Part shown: in pieces, positions 38,123 through 47,519 of the stretch
Layout: the number at the start of each line of letters is the position of its first letter
How positions within the stretch are numbered: the first letter of the stretch is position 1
Source: Hydrogenophaga borbori
GTDB lineage: Bacteria > Pseudomonadota > Gammaproteobacteria > Burkholderiales > Burkholderiaceae_C
Assembly: GCF_003417535.1 (NCBI RefSeq)
Contig: NZ_QVLS01000001.1
Span: forward strand, 496,001 to 560,000
Direction of reading: 5' to 3'
Length of the DNA stretch: 64,000 nt
Position numbers and translations under genes: made by a program
The notes under the pieces: generated by a model
What the model saw: the letters and a program-made list of their open reading frames with translations, nothing else
Told to the model about the DNA's origin: nothing
Database searches by the model: none

Positions 38123-39718
38123 TCAGTTCGCGGGGATCGTGCGGCCAATCATCTTGAGTTCGATGTTCAGCGGCCTCGGGTTCGGATTGACGGGCCCCTT
38201 GTTGCGAAGGATCACCAGCTCGGTCTCGTGCGCGTGGTGATTGGCGGGCGTGGGGATGCGCGCGACCTCCTCGAACTGGGGGCTGGCCATCAGGTGCTCG
38301 AAGCGGCGCATGGCCTCCAGGTCGGTCCAGAACCCCGGTTGCATCACCACGTAGTGCACGCCTTGATCGTTGAGCAGCTGGCCGAGTTCCGCTTCGCTCA
38401 GGGATTTTTCCTCGACACCGAGCTCACGCCGCACGGACAGGCGCAGCAGGATTTTGTCGGCGCGCAGCACGCTCAGGTCGCGCCGGTCCTCGCGCGCGCG
38501 CAGGTTGAAGATGAAGGAGCCGTCGCGGTAGCCGGAGAACAGCACCACGCTGTGGCGCGGCGCCAGGCGCGCGATCTGGTCGACCACGCGCGCATAGCCA
38601 TCCACGTACGGCACGGGCCGCCACCAGAAGGTGATGGCACCGGTGGACAGCACCAGGGCCAGCAGTGCCGCCTGGCCGCTGAGCACCGGCAGGGCGTCCT
38701 GAACCGCCCACACGGCCACGAAGGCCAGGGGCAGCAGCAGGAACACGCTGTGGCGCGCTTCCTTGAGGTCGATCAGGGAAAAGAACACATAGCCCACCAC
38801 GAACCAGCTCAGCCACAAACCCCACCAGGGCAGCGCGGCACGCTGGCGCCAGGCACGCCACACGCCCCACAGCGCCACGGCCAGCAGAGGCCAGCCCATC
38901 TGCGAAGGCAGTTGCTGCAGGTACCACAGCCAGCCCTGCACGCTCCAGCGCGGTGCCACGGCGTCGGCCACGCCGGCGACGGACTGCAGATTGGCCTGGC
39001 CGAATTTCAGGGTCATCACGACCACCGGCATCAGGGCGGCCAATGTCAGCGCGGCGATCGCCCAGTGCCGCCCCCGCCGCAACAGGCCCAGGCCCTGGTC
39101 GCGCGCCAACACGGCGAGGTAGACCAGGCCCACGAAGCCGACGGTGAGCTTGGTGTTCATGGCCAGCACCAGCAGTGCCGCGCTCAGGCCGAGCCAGCCG
39201 ATGCGCCCGCTGCGCCGGTGCTCCACGAATGCCACCACGCTCCAGACCAGGAAGGCGTAGGCTGGCACCTCGGTCATCACCTGCCGGCCCCAGAGCGCGA
39301 TCTCGGGCAGCAGCACCATGAGCAGCGCGAAGGCCAGCGCCGGCAGCGGCGCCAGCCAGCTGCGCCCCAGCCGCCAGCAGCCCAGGCCAAAGGCGAAGTA
39401 ATGCAGGAAGACCACCAGCAGCGCGACCTCGTGCGACACGCCGAACAGCAGGTAGAACGGCGCGGTCAGCGCATAGAGCAGTGGCGGATAGAAAAGGATG
39501 GTGAGCGCCGGGTACTGCGCGTAGTAGTGGTAGGCGTAGCCCACCGGGTCTTGCCAGGGCCGGTCGCGCAGCAGGTCGGCCACGAAGGCACTGTTGAGCG
39601 CGTGGCGCGCCGCGTCGCTCCACCAGAAGGCACCGCCACGCGGCGACTGCCAGTAGAGCAGCGCCAGCACCGCGACCAGCACGGCGCTGACGAGCCACCA
39701 TGAACTACGCCGCTTCAT
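38123..39718 (-). CDS. GT39/ArnT-like phospholipid-carrier glycosyltransferase
   Basis: 531 residues with about eleven membrane helices. The N-terminus WWSDAARHALNSAFVADLLRDRPWQDPVGYAYHYYAQYPALTILFYPPLLYALTAPFYLLFGVS has the luminal-loop acidic residue and Tyr/Pro pattern of the PMT/ArnT superfamily; later LKEARHSVFLLLPLAFVAVW and a soluble C-terminal domain (KILLRLSVRRELGVEEKSLSEAEL) follow. These enzymes take sugars from polyprenyl phosphate donors on the periplasmic side. Overlaps the neighbouring GT4 gene by 14 nt. Role in the locus: periplasmic decoration of the glycan, inferred. Confidence 0.85.
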   Translation of the reverse strand: MKRRSSWWLVSAVLVAVLALLYWQSPRGGAFWWSDAARHALNSAFVADLLRDRPWQDPVGYAYHYYAQYPALTILFYPPLLYALTAPFYLLFGVSHEVALLVVFLHYFAFGLGCWRLGRSWLAPLPALAFALLMVLLPEIALWGRQVMTEVPAYAFLVWSVVAFVEHRRSGRIGWLGLSAALLVLAMNTKLTVGFVGLVYLAVLARDQGLGLLRRGRHWAIAALTLAALMPVVVMTLKFGQANLQSVAGVADAVAPRWSVQGWLWYLQQLPSQMGWPLLAVALWGVWRAWRQRAALPWWGLWLSWFVVGYVFFSLIDLKEARHSVFLLLPLAFVAVWAVQDALPVLSGQAALLALVLSTGAITFWWRPVPYVDGYARVVDQIARLAPRHSVVLFSGYRDGSFIFNLRAREDRRDLSVLRADKILLRLSVRRELGVEEKSLSEAELGQLLNDQGVHYVVMQPGFWTDLEAMRRFEHLMASPQFEEVARIPTPANHHAHETELVILRNKGPVNPNPRPLNIELKMIGRTIPAN

Positions 39719-40928
39719 GCCCTTGACCTCGCGCCGCGAGAGGGGCCCGCCCGATCACCGACCGGAACAGCTCGAGTTGCCCGCGGGTGGTGTCCTCCCA
39801 CGAGAAGCGCTCCGCGTGCCGTCGCACGGCCTCGCGCGCGGGCGGCGTCAGCATGAGCGCGCGCCAGGCCTCGGCCAGCGAGGCGGCGTCGCGCTCGCGC
39901 ATGAGCCGGCCGGCGTCCGGCGTGCTCACCACCTCGGGCGTGCCCCAGATGTTGGTGGCGATGACGGGCGTGCCGCAGGCCATGGCTTCGAGCAAGACGT
40001 TGGCCCAGCCTTCGCGGCTGCTGCACAGCGTGAGCACGTCGGCCGCGGCGTACCACCACTTCAGCTCGGCCTGCGGCACCACGCCCGCGAAGCGCACGCG
40101 ATCGGCCACGCCCAGGCGCACGGCCAGGGCCTCCAGCGTCGACCGGTCCGGGCCGGAGCCGGCGATCAGCAGGGTGACGTCCGGCAGCTGCGTGAGCGCC
40201 TCGATGGCGATGTGGTGGCCCTTGCGCTCGATCAGCAGGCCGACGGAGAGCAGGTAGCGCCCGTCCACCGGCAGGCCCAGGCGTTCGCGCGCCGCCGCGC
40301 GCGGCTCGGGCACGAAGCGCTCCAGGTCCACGCCGTTGCGCAGGGTGTGCAGCTTGGATGCCTCTCCCCCCAGGTCGCGCAGCGTGTCCATGAGCGCCTG
40401 GCAGACGCCGATGGAGCCGCTGGCGCGCGCCGCCGTGTCCAGGATCAGGCGGCGCGGGTAGGCGTATTGCGGGATGAGGTTGAGGTCGGTGCCGCGCGCC
40501 GTCACCACGAAGGGCTTGCCCAGCCACTTCGCCAACAGGCCGGCGGCGACGCCGTCGGGGTAGTAATAGTGGGCGTCGATGAGGTCGAAATCGAAGCCCT
40601 CGCGCTGCAGGCGCCTGAGCAGCGGCAGCGCCGCCAGCGCCATGGCCCAGGGCGCGAGGTTCATGCCCACCTTGGGCAACAGCAGGTAGCGCGGGTGGAA
40701 CACCTCCAGGCCATTGCGCTCCTCGCGCCGGGGGGTCGCAGCGAACTGGGCGTACTCGCCAAAGCGCTTGGCGGTGGACGGGAACCAGGGCACGGGCGCC
40801 ACGACCTTGGCCTGCACCTCGCCGCTTTTCACCAGCTCGCGCAACCGCGTCTCCACGAAGATGCCGTGGATGGGCCGCACGCCGCTCGGGAACAGCGAGG
40901 AGAAGAGCAGCACCTTCATGGGTTTCAT
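39705..40928 (-). CDS. Glycosyltransferase family 4
   Basis: 407 residues, GT-B fold. N-terminal domain: VLLFSSLFPSGVRPIHGIFVETRLRELVKSG. Nucleotide-sugar domain: GRYLLSVGLLIERKGHHIAIEALTQLPDVTLLIAGSGPDRS, LCSSREGWANVLLEAMACGTPVIATNIWGTPEVV with the EX7E motif. The ATG at 40928 overlaps the upstream stop by 4 nt. It is one of four GT-B enzymes in a row and would add a sugar to the lipid-linked repeat unit in the cytoplasm. The donor cannot be told. Confidence 0.92.
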   Translation of the reverse strand: MKPMKVLLFSSLFPSGVRPIHGIFVETRLRELVKSGEVQAKVVAPVPWFPSTAKRFGEYAQFAATPRREERNGLEVFHPRYLLLPKVGMNLAPWAMALAALPLLRRLQREGFDFDLIDAHYYYPDGVAAGLLAKWLGKPFVVTARGTDLNLIPQYAYPRRLILDTAARASGSIGVCQALMDTLRDLGGEASKLHTLRNGVDLERFVPEPRAAARERLGLPVDGRYLLSVGLLIERKGHHIAIEALTQLPDVTLLIAGSGPDRSTLEALAVRLGVADRVRFAGVVPQAELKWWYAAADVLTLCSSREGWANVLLEAMACGTPVIATNIWGTPEVVSTPDAGRLMRERDAASLAEAWRALMLTPPAREAVRRHAERFSWEDTTRGQLELFRSVIGRAPLAARGQGHEAA

Positions 40929-42106
40929 GCGGCCGCCCCGCGGGTTTGTGTCGCCTGGGCCGCCTGGGCCAGCGCCACCGCGCGGCGCGCATTGCCGGTC
41001 CAGGTGAGCTCCAGCCGGTCGATGGTGTTGGCGGAGCCCTCGCCCAGCCGCTCGCGCAGCTCCGCGTCGCGGCACACGCGGGTGAGCGCTGCTTCCAGCG
41101 CGCCGCGGCCCTGTTCCTCGAACAGCAGTGCGTTGAGCCCGTGCGTGAGCACCTCCATGAGGTTGGGCGTGGCGGGTGCCACCACCGCCTTGCCCAGCGC
41201 CAGGTACTCCATGAGCTTGAGCGGCGAGGCGTAGGGCGTGACGGCCGGCTGCAGCGCGATGTCGAAGGCCGCCACGTGCGCGGGCACGGCGTCGCGGTGC
41301 ACCACGCCGGTGAAAGTGACCCGGTCGGACAGGCCCAGGCGCGCCGCCTGCGCCTCCAGCGCGCCGCGCACCGGGCCATCGCCCACCATCAGCAGGTGGG
41401 CCTCGGGCGGCGCGTCGGGCGTGGCCATCCAGTCGATGATGCGGTCCACGCCGTGCCACTCGCGCACGAAGCCGGTGAAGCCCAGCACCAGGCGGCCCTG
41501 CAGCCCGAGCTGGCGTTTGGCCTCGTCGCGGCCCGGCGCCTGCGCGAAGTGCGAGCGGTTGATGCCATTGGGCACCACATGGATGCGTTCGGCCGGCACG
41601 CCGTAGGCCTTCACGTGGTCCGCCAGCACGGCCGTCACCGGCAGCACGGCATCGGCGCCGCGCCAGGCCATGCCCTCGGCCCAGCGCGCCAGGCGCCGCA
41701 GCGACAGGCCGCCGCTGTGCTGCTCGCGCTCGTGCACCAGCGGGGCGTTGACCTCGAGCAGCAGGGGCAGGCCGAGCTTGCGCTTGGCCATGACGCCGGC
41801 CAGCAGGAACAGGTTGTAGCGTTCGTAGATCACGTCGGGCTGGAACTCGCGCGCGGCGGCCACCAGTTTGCGGTAGGCCACGGCGCTGTAGCTGATTTCC
41901 ATCAACTCATAGAGCGCGCGCGGCAGCACGGCCTTGAGGCGGTGCACCCAGCCCACACCACCGCCCATGCGGCCCTCGTCGCCGCCGCTGGCGGGCGCGA
42001 CGATGCGCACCTCGTGGCCGAGGCCGCGCAGGGCCTCGATCATTTCCTCGATGTGCACGGCCTGGCCGTCTTTGCTGGCGGTGCGGTGGTGGTACAGGAT
42101 GCGCAT
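40925..42106 (-). CDS. XrtA/PEP-CTERM system GT4 glycosyltransferase (TIGR04063-like)
   Basis: 393 residues. MRILYHHRTASKDGQAVHIEEMIEALRGLGHEVRIVAP is the typical start of the TIGR04063-type enzymes from exosortase A loci. LLLEVNAPLVHEREQHSGGLSLRRLARWAE, HVVPNGINRSHF, LVLGFTGFVREWHGVDRII and QPAVTPYASPLKLMEYLALGKAVVAP complete a GT-B enzyme. It overlaps the next gene by 4 nt and follows the TIGR03088-like gene by 7 nt. Cytoplasmic; substrate unknown. Confidence 0.85.
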   Translation of the reverse strand: MRILYHHRTASKDGQAVHIEEMIEALRGLGHEVRIVAPASGGDEGRMGGGVGWVHRLKAVLPRALYELMEISYSAVAYRKLVAAAREFQPDVIYERYNLFLLAGVMAKRKLGLPLLLEVNAPLVHEREQHSGGLSLRRLARWAEGMAWRGADAVLPVTAVLADHVKAYGVPAERIHVVPNGINRSHFAQAPGRDEAKRQLGLQGRLVLGFTGFVREWHGVDRIIDWMATPDAPPEAHLLMVGDGPVRGALEAQAARLGLSDRVTFTGVVHRDAVPAHVAAFDIALQPAVTPYASPLKLMEYLALGKAVVAPATPNLMEVLTHGLNALLFEEQGRGALEAALTRVCRDAELRERLGEGSANTIDRLELTWTGNARRAVALAQAAQATQTRGAAA

Positions 42107-42113
42107 GGCGGGT

Positions 42114-43277
42114 TCAGGCGACCTGCAGGCGCGGCGCCTCGGCGCGCGCGAACAGCGCGGCGTAGGCGTCGACCATGCGGTCGATGGAGTAGTGCAGCTC
42201 GGCGCGCTCGCGCGCGGCGCGGGCCAGGCCCTGGGCAAAGGGAGCGTCGTCGTGCAGCCGGTTCAGGGCCCGGGCCATGGCGGCCTCGTCGTCCGAGGGC
42301 ACCAGCAGGCCGCTGACGCCGTCCTCGAACACGTCGGGGGTGCCGCCCACGGCCGTGGCGAGCACGGGGCGGGCGCTGGCCATGGCCTCCTGCAGCGTGC
42401 ACGAGGTGCCTTCGGCCTGCGAGGGCAGCACGAACACGTCGAGGGCGCGCAGGATGGCGGCGACGTCGCTGCGTGCGCCCGGCAGCCAGGCCAGGGCGCG
42501 CAGGCCGGCCTCGTCGAGCACGCGCTCGACCTCGGCGCGCAGGCCGCCCTCCCCCACGATGACCAGCCGAGCGCGAGCGGCCAGCTCTGGCCGCTCGCGC
42601 AGCCAGCGCACGAAGGCGCGCGCCAGCAGCGGCTGGTTCTTCACCGTCATGAGCCGGCCCACGGTGCCCACCAGCCAGTGGCGGCCGGGCTCGAAGGGGC
42701 AGCCCTCGATGGCCGGCGCGGGGCCGGGCGAAAAGCGGCGCGTGTCCACCCCGTTACCGATCAGGTGGCGCTTGGCCGCCGGCACGCCGACGGCCTCGCC
42801 GAGGTAGCGGTCCAGATCGGCCGAGACGGACACGAAGCGGCTCACGAAGGGCGCGTAGGCGCGGCGCAGCCAGCGGTACTTGGCGCTCAGGCCCTGGGGG
42901 TCGTGCGCGTCCCAGCCATGCTCGACGTGCACACGCCAGGGCACGCCCGCGGCCCAGGCCACCGGCACCACCTCGAGCGGGGCCAGGTTGCAGCTGTGCA
43001 GCACGTCGGGGCGGATCTCGCGCAACAGCCGCCAGATGGCGGGGTACTGCTTGAGCGCGTGGCCCGGCGGCTTGTCGAGCGCGATGAAGCGCACGCCCTC
43101 GCGCTCCACGCGCTGGCGGAAGTCGCTCACCGTGGTGAGCGAGAGCACCACGTGCTCGAAGCGCTCGGCCGGCAGCCGGTTGATGAGCTGCACGATGACG
43201 TTTTCCAGCCCACCGATGTCGAATCGGTAGACCACGTGCAGCACCCGCAGCCGGCGCGCCCCAGCGCTCATCGGCAC
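42114..43277 (-). CDS. XrtA/PEP-CTERM system sugar transferase (TIGR03088-like GT4)
   Basis: 387 residues. RVLHVVYRFDIGGLENVIVQLINRLP and HVVLSLTTVSDFRQRVEREGVRFIALDKPPGHALKQYPAIWRLLREIRPDVLHSCNL are the signature N-terminal region of TIGR03088 proteins. RFVSVSADLDRYL, HLIGNGVDTRRF, VGTVGRLMTVKNQPLL and FVLPSQAEGTSCTLQEAMASARPVLATAVGGTPDVF follow. A downstream ATG two codons in is an equally good start. It lies 52 nt after the amidotransferase gene in the usual order for such loci. Confidence 0.9.
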   Translation of the reverse strand: MPMSAGARRLRVLHVVYRFDIGGLENVIVQLINRLPAERFEHVVLSLTTVSDFRQRVEREGVRFIALDKPPGHALKQYPAIWRLLREIRPDVLHSCNLAPLEVVPVAWAAGVPWRVHVEHGWDAHDPQGLSAKYRWLRRAYAPFVSRFVSVSADLDRYLGEAVGVPAAKRHLIGNGVDTRRFSPGPAPAIEGCPFEPGRHWLVGTVGRLMTVKNQPLLARAFVRWLRERPELAARARLVIVGEGGLRAEVERVLDEAGLRALAWLPGARSDVAAILRALDVFVLPSQAEGTSCTLQEAMASARPVLATAVGGTPDVFEDGVSGLLVPSDDEAAMARALNRLHDDAPFAQGLARAARERAELHYSIDRMVDAYAALFARAEAPRLQVA

Positions 43278-43329
43278 GCCTCCGCGCTTTGCGCTGCGGT
43301 GCGAACGCCTTCGGGCGGCCGTGCGGCGT

Positions 43330-45243
43330 TCACGGTTTGTCCTCCGGGCTCAGTTCGTGCCGGCGCAGGAAGGCCTCGAACATCACCAGCATCCACAGCG
43401 GCGTGGCGTGGTCGCTGGTGCCGCGCTGGTGCTCGTCCACCAGGCGCTGGAGCTGGCGCTCCTGGAAATAGCCCGAGTCGCGCAGGCGATCGCCCAGCAC
43501 GGCTTCTTTCACGCGGCCGGCCAGCGGACCGCGCAGCCAGTCGGCCAGCGGCACCGAGAAGCCCATCTTGGGCCGGTAGAGCACGTCGTGCGGCAGCTTG
43601 GGTTCCATGGCGCGCTTGAGCAGGGCCTTGCCTTCGCTGCCATCGATCTTCAGGTGGCTGGGCAAGGTGGCCAGCCACTCGATGAGCTCGTGGTCCATCA
43701 GCGGTTCGCGCACCTCCAGCGAGTGCGCCATGCTCGCGCGGTCCACCTTGGTGTTGATGTCGCCGACCAGCCAGGTCTTGTAGTCCAGGTACTGGATCAG
43801 GGCCAGCGGATCGTCGGTCTGCGCCTGGTCGGCGTGCTGGGTGAAGACGTCCAACGCGCTGTAGCCGCCCAGGCCCCGCTTGAAGCCCTCGCTGAAGAGC
43901 GCGCTGCGCTGGTCGGCGCGCAGGTGGGACATGCTGTGGTGGTAGGCCTCCACGCTGTCCATGGCCAGGGCCTGGAAGGTGGTCTTGGCGCGCAGCGGGC
44001 GCGGCGCCCAGTCGGCCTTGGGGTAGATCTGGCCCAGGGGGCCGAAGACCGGCCGGCGCAGGCCCAGCGGCAGGCGGCGTCGCACGGCCTCCTCGCCCAG
44101 GTGCAGGCGGTAGCGGCGGTAGCCGCCGAAGCTCTCGTCGCCGCCATCGCCCGACAGGGCCACGGTCACGTGCCGGCGCGCCATCTGGCAGACGCGGTAG
44201 GTCGGGATGGCGGAGCTGTCGGCAAAGGGCTCGTCGTAGAGCCAGGCCAGGGTGTCGATGAGGCCGAAGTCGTCGCTGCCCACCACGTCGAGCGTGTGGT
44301 TGGTGCGGTAGCGATCGGCCACCATCCTGGCGAAGTCCGACTCGTTGAAGCGGGGGTCGTCGAAGCCGATGGCGCAGGTGTGCACGGGCGATTCGGACAG
44401 GCCGGCCATGGTGGCGACCACGGCGCTCGAATCGACGCCGCCCGACAGGAAGGCGCCCAGCGGCACGTCGGCGATCATGCGCAGGCGCACCGACTCGCGC
44501 AGGCGCTCGCGCAGCTCGGCCTGGGCGTCGGCGGCGCTGATGGGGTTGTCGGTGGTAAAGCGCACGTCCCAGTAGGACTGGGGCTCGGGGCGCGCCGCGC
44601 CACCGCGGCGCAGCGTGAGCGTGTGCGCCGAGGGCAGCTTGTGCGCGCCCTGGTAGATGCAGCGCGGGTCGGCCACGTAGCCGAGCGAGAAGTACTCCTC
44701 CACCGCCAGCGGGTCGATGCGGCGCTGGAAGCCAGGGTGCGAGGTGATGGTCTTGAGTTCGGAGCCAAAGACGAAGCTGCCGTCGGGCAGCCAGGCGTAG
44801 TGCAGCGGCTTCACGCCCAGGCGGTCGCGCGCCAGGAACAGGGTCTGCTGGTGGCGGTCCCACAGCGCGAAGGCGAACATGCCGCGCAGGCGCTGCACGC
44901 AGGCCGGGCCCCAGGCGCGCCAGGCGTTGACGATGACCTCGGTGTCGCTGCGCGTGCGGAACTTCAGGCCGAGCGAGCGCAGCTCGGGCACGAGCTGCTG
45001 GAAGTTGTAGATCTCGCCGTTGAAGACGATGGCGATGCTGCCGTCCTCGCTGAACAGCGGCTGGTCGCCGGTGGACAGGTCGATGACCGACAGGCGCCGG
45101 TGGCCCAAGGCCAGGCCGGGCTCCAGGTGCAGCCCGTCGCTGTCGGGGCCGCGGTGCGATTGCACGTCGTTGATGCGGCGCATCAGCGCCGGGTCGAAGG
45201 GCCGCAGGCCCACGGGGTCGAACAGGCCGGCGATGCCGCACAT
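43330..45243 (-). CDS. XrtA-system asparagine-synthase-like amidotransferase (TIGR03108-like)
   Basis: 637 residues. It begins MCGIAGLF, exposing the N-terminal glutaminase Cys. The glutaminase domain has HRGPDSDGLHLEPGLALGHRRLSVIDLSTGDQPL and FNGEIYNFQQL; the synthetase domain holds [17 protein letters not shown] (PP-loop) and VALSGDGGDESFGGYRRY, DYKTWLVGDINTKVDRASMAHSLEVREPLMDHEL and PKMGFSVPLADWLRGPL. This is the exosortase A associated amidotransferase 1 subfamily, thought to amidate a sugar or lipid of the exported polymer. Start chosen because the Cys must follow the initiator Met. It precedes the TIGR03088-like gene, as in other XrtA loci. Confidence 0.92.
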   Translation of the reverse strand: MCGIAGLFDPVGLRPFDPALMRRINDVQSHRGPDSDGLHLEPGLALGHRRLSVIDLSTGDQPLFSEDGSIAIVFNGEIYNFQQLVPELRSLGLKFRTRSDTEVIVNAWRAWGPACVQRLRGMFAFALWDRHQQTLFLARDRLGVKPLHYAWLPDGSFVFGSELKTITSHPGFQRRIDPLAVEEYFSLGYVADPRCIYQGAHKLPSAHTLTLRRGGAARPEPQSYWDVRFTTDNPISAADAQAELRERLRESVRLRMIADVPLGAFLSGGVDSSAVVATMAGLSESPVHTCAIGFDDPRFNESDFARMVADRYRTNHTLDVVGSDDFGLIDTLAWLYDEPFADSSAIPTYRVCQMARRHVTVALSGDGGDESFGGYRRYRLHLGEEAVRRRLPLGLRRPVFGPLGQIYPKADWAPRPLRAKTTFQALAMDSVEAYHHSMSHLRADQRSALFSEGFKRGLGGYSALDVFTQHADQAQTDDPLALIQYLDYKTWLVGDINTKVDRASMAHSLEVREPLMDHELIEWLATLPSHLKIDGSEGKALLKRAMEPKLPHDVLYRPKMGFSVPLADWLRGPLAGRVKEAVLGDRLRDSGYFQERQLQRLVDEHQRGTSDHATPLWMLVMFEAFLRRHELSPEDKP

Positions 45244-45244
45244 A

Positions 45245-46453
45245 TCAGGAGCTCTCCGTGGTGGGCAGCCAGGCCGCCAAGCGGTCCAGGTTGGCCTGCC
45301 AGCTGAAGTTCTGGACGACGTGTTCGCGCGCCGCCGCGCCCAGGCGCTCGCGGCGCGCCGGATCGGCCAGCCAGGCGAGCACGCCTTGCGCGAAGCAGTC
45401 GGCTTCATCACAGCGCCACAGGCCCTGCTCGGCCGTGGCGCCGATGGGCTCGGCGCAGGACGGGACCGTGATCACGGGCTGCCCCATGGCCATGGCCTCC
45501 AGGATCTTGTTCTGTATGCCGCGCGCCACGCGCAGGGGCGCCACCACGGCGGCCGCGTGCTGCAGGTAGGGCTCCACCTGGGGCACGGTGCCGGTGACGT
45601 GAACCGCGTCGCTGGCGAGGGCCTGCACGGCCGGCGTGGGGTTGCGGCCCACGATCCAGAAGCTGGCCCGGGGCTCGCGCTCGCGGATGCGCGGCAGCAC
45701 CTCGTTGGCGAACCAGACCACGGCGTCCACGTTGGGCCAGTAGTCCATGGCGCCGGTGAAGACGATGGCGCGCTCATCGGCGGCAAAGGGAGATGGCAGG
45801 GCGGGGTCGGGCCGGAAGCGCTCGGCGTCCACGCCGTTGCCGGCGGCTTCCACGCGGTCGCGGCACTCGGGCGCGAGCGAGGCGAAAAGCTCCACCTCCT
45901 GCGGCGTGACGAGAAAGCTGCGGCGCGCGGCCAGGGCCATGTCGCGTTCGTGCGCGAGCAGGCGCCGGCCCTCGCGGCGGTACACCCAGGACAGGGGCCA
46001 GCGGTGGGCGGGCGCGTACTGCGTCCACTTGGCCGAGTCCACGTCCACCAGGTCCACCAGCATGGGCACCCGCGGCAGCAGCGCCTGGGCGTAGGGCGCC
46101 ATGGTGGACGAGAACACCACGCTGGCCACGGGCCGGTGCTCGGCCGCCACCTTTTGCACCCAGTGGCGCAGGCCGGCGTGGCGGTAATAGGCCAGCGACT
46201 GGGCCTCGCCCGTGAGCAGCGCGCGCGCGCTGGCGAGCTTGCGCCAGCGCGGGTTCAGGCGCGCCACGTACAGGTCGGGGCACAGGGCGCGCAGGGCGTC
46301 CAGGTGGGCCTCGTCGGCGGGGTCGTCGATGAAGGTGGCCAGGAAAACGCGGTGGCGCTGCTGCAGGTGGCGCAGCAGGTGGTACGAGCGCACCTTGTCG
46401 CCTTTGTCGGGCGGGTAAGGCATGCGGTGGACGAGGTAGAGCAGCGGTGTCAT
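45245..46453 (-). CDS. XrtA/PEP-CTERM system glycosyltransferase (TIGR03087-like)
   Basis: 402 residues. LLYLVHRMPYPPDKGDKVRSYHLLRHLQQRHRVFLATF is the hallmark start of the TIGR03087 family. VDLVDVDSAKWTQYA, GNGVDAERFRPD, IVFTGAMDYWPNVDAVVWFANEVLPRIREREP, and APLRVARGIQNKILEAMAMGQPVITVP follow. It begins only 10 nt after the stop of the FemAB-like gene. In exosortase A loci described elsewhere, the exosortase gene usually lies exactly between these two; here it is absent. One nt separates its stop from the amidotransferase start. Confidence 0.92.
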   Translation of the reverse strand: MTPLLYLVHRMPYPPDKGDKVRSYHLLRHLQQRHRVFLATFIDDPADEAHLDALRALCPDLYVARLNPRWRKLASARALLTGEAQSLAYYRHAGLRHWVQKVAAEHRPVASVVFSSTMAPYAQALLPRVPMLVDLVDVDSAKWTQYAPAHRWPLSWVYRREGRRLLAHERDMALAARRSFLVTPQEVELFASLAPECRDRVEAAGNGVDAERFRPDPALPSPFAADERAIVFTGAMDYWPNVDAVVWFANEVLPRIREREPRASFWIVGRNPTPAVQALASDAVHVTGTVPQVEPYLQHAAAVVAPLRVARGIQNKILEAMAMGQPVITVPSCAEPIGATAEQGLWRCDEADCFAQGVLAWLADPARRERLGAAAREHVVQNFSWQANLDRLAAWLPTTESS

Positions 46454-46463
46454 CGCCCTGCCC

Positions 46464-47519
46464 TCATCCCAGATTCCTGACGATGTGCGGGCCCAGCCAG
46501 TTGGCCACCGGCAGCGGCAGGCGCCGCCAGGTCTCGATCATCAGCTTGTACTTGGGGTTGGCCGGGTTGTTCTGGGGGATGCTGTCGCGCTTGTAGAGCC
46601 GGTACTCGTAGTGCAGCGGCGTGGGCTCGAAGCCCCAATTGCGCTTGAACGAGAACGGCCCGGTGCCGACCTTGCTGCGGCCGTAGTCGAAGACCTTGAG
46701 GCCGCGCGCGCAGGCGCGGCGCATGAGTTCCCAGTACTTGAAGTCGTTGCCGGCCAGGTCGCGCGCGGCGGTGTCGTCGCCCGCGAAGGTGGGCAGCACC
46801 TCGTCGCGGAAATAGAAGCTCAGCACGCTGGACAGCGGCTTGCCCTGGTCGTCGGTGACGGTGAGCACCTCGCAGTCGTCGCCGAAGGTGTCGCGCAAGG
46901 CCTGGAAGTAGCGCCGCGACAGCGCCGGCGTGCCATGGCGGTGCACGTTGCTGGCGTAGAGCGCGAAGAAGCGGTCCACGCCGGGGTCGATGTGCGAGAC
47001 CAGGCCGTTCTTGATGCCCTTGCGCACCATGGCGCGCTGCTTGCGCGGAATGGCCAGCATGTTGGCCTCTTCGGTGGGTTCGATGGGCTTGCGGAAGGTG
47101 ACGTACAGCGCGTCCTGCGCGGGCCAGTCGGGGTGGCGGCGCTGCATGTGGCGCAGCTCCAAATGGTCCACGCCCAGGCGCTGGGCGATGGCCTGGGCCT
47201 CGGCCTCCAGCGCGGCGCGGGCCTCGTCGTCCAGCGCGGCCACGCCGCCATAGGCCGCGAACGGCAGGCTGCTCAGCGAATGGCCGAACAGGCGGCTATG
47301 TACGCGCGCCAGCGGCAGCACGCCGCGGATCTGGCCGTTCGATTCGGCCCACAGGAAATGGGTGTCGTGGCGCAGCACCTCACGCGTGATGCGCTCCCAG
47401 CCCGCGCGGTGGAAGAAGGTGGCCTCGGGGCAGGCCGTCACGAAGGCGTCCCAGCGCGCGGCATCCGCGGCGCGCGAGCCGTCGAGGCGGTGCAGGCTCA
47501 GGTTCGTGGTCTCAGGCAA
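46464..47519 (-). CDS. FemAB family XrtA/PEP-CTERM system-associated protein (TIGR03019-like)
   Basis: 351 residues. Two GNAT-like lobes of the FemAB family: DAFVTACPEATFFHRAGWERITREVLRHDTHFLWAE and IPRKQRAMVRKGIKNGL in the first, then LSFYFRDEVLPTFAGDDTAARDLAGNDFKYWELMRRACARGLKVFDYGRSKVGTGPFSFKRNWGFEPTPLHYEYRL, the diagnostic block of this subfamily. FemAB enzymes join amino acids using aminoacyl-tRNA; in XrtA loci they are suspected to modify the polysaccharide. The start overlaps the deacetylase stop by 8 nt. Confidence 0.9.
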   Translation of the reverse strand: MPETTNLSLHRLDGSRAADAARWDAFVTACPEATFFHRAGWERITREVLRHDTHFLWAESNGQIRGVLPLARVHSRLFGHSLSSLPFAAYGGVAALDDEARAALEAEAQAIAQRLGVDHLELRHMQRRHPDWPAQDALYVTFRKPIEPTEEANMLAIPRKQRAMVRKGIKNGLVSHIDPGVDRFFALYASNVHRHGTPALSRRYFQALRDTFGDDCEVLTVTDDQGKPLSSVLSFYFRDEVLPTFAGDDTAARDLAGNDFKYWELMRRACARGLKVFDYGRSKVGTGPFSFKRNWGFEPTPLHYEYRLYKRDSIPQNNPANPKYKLMIETWRRLPLPVANWLGPHIVRNLG

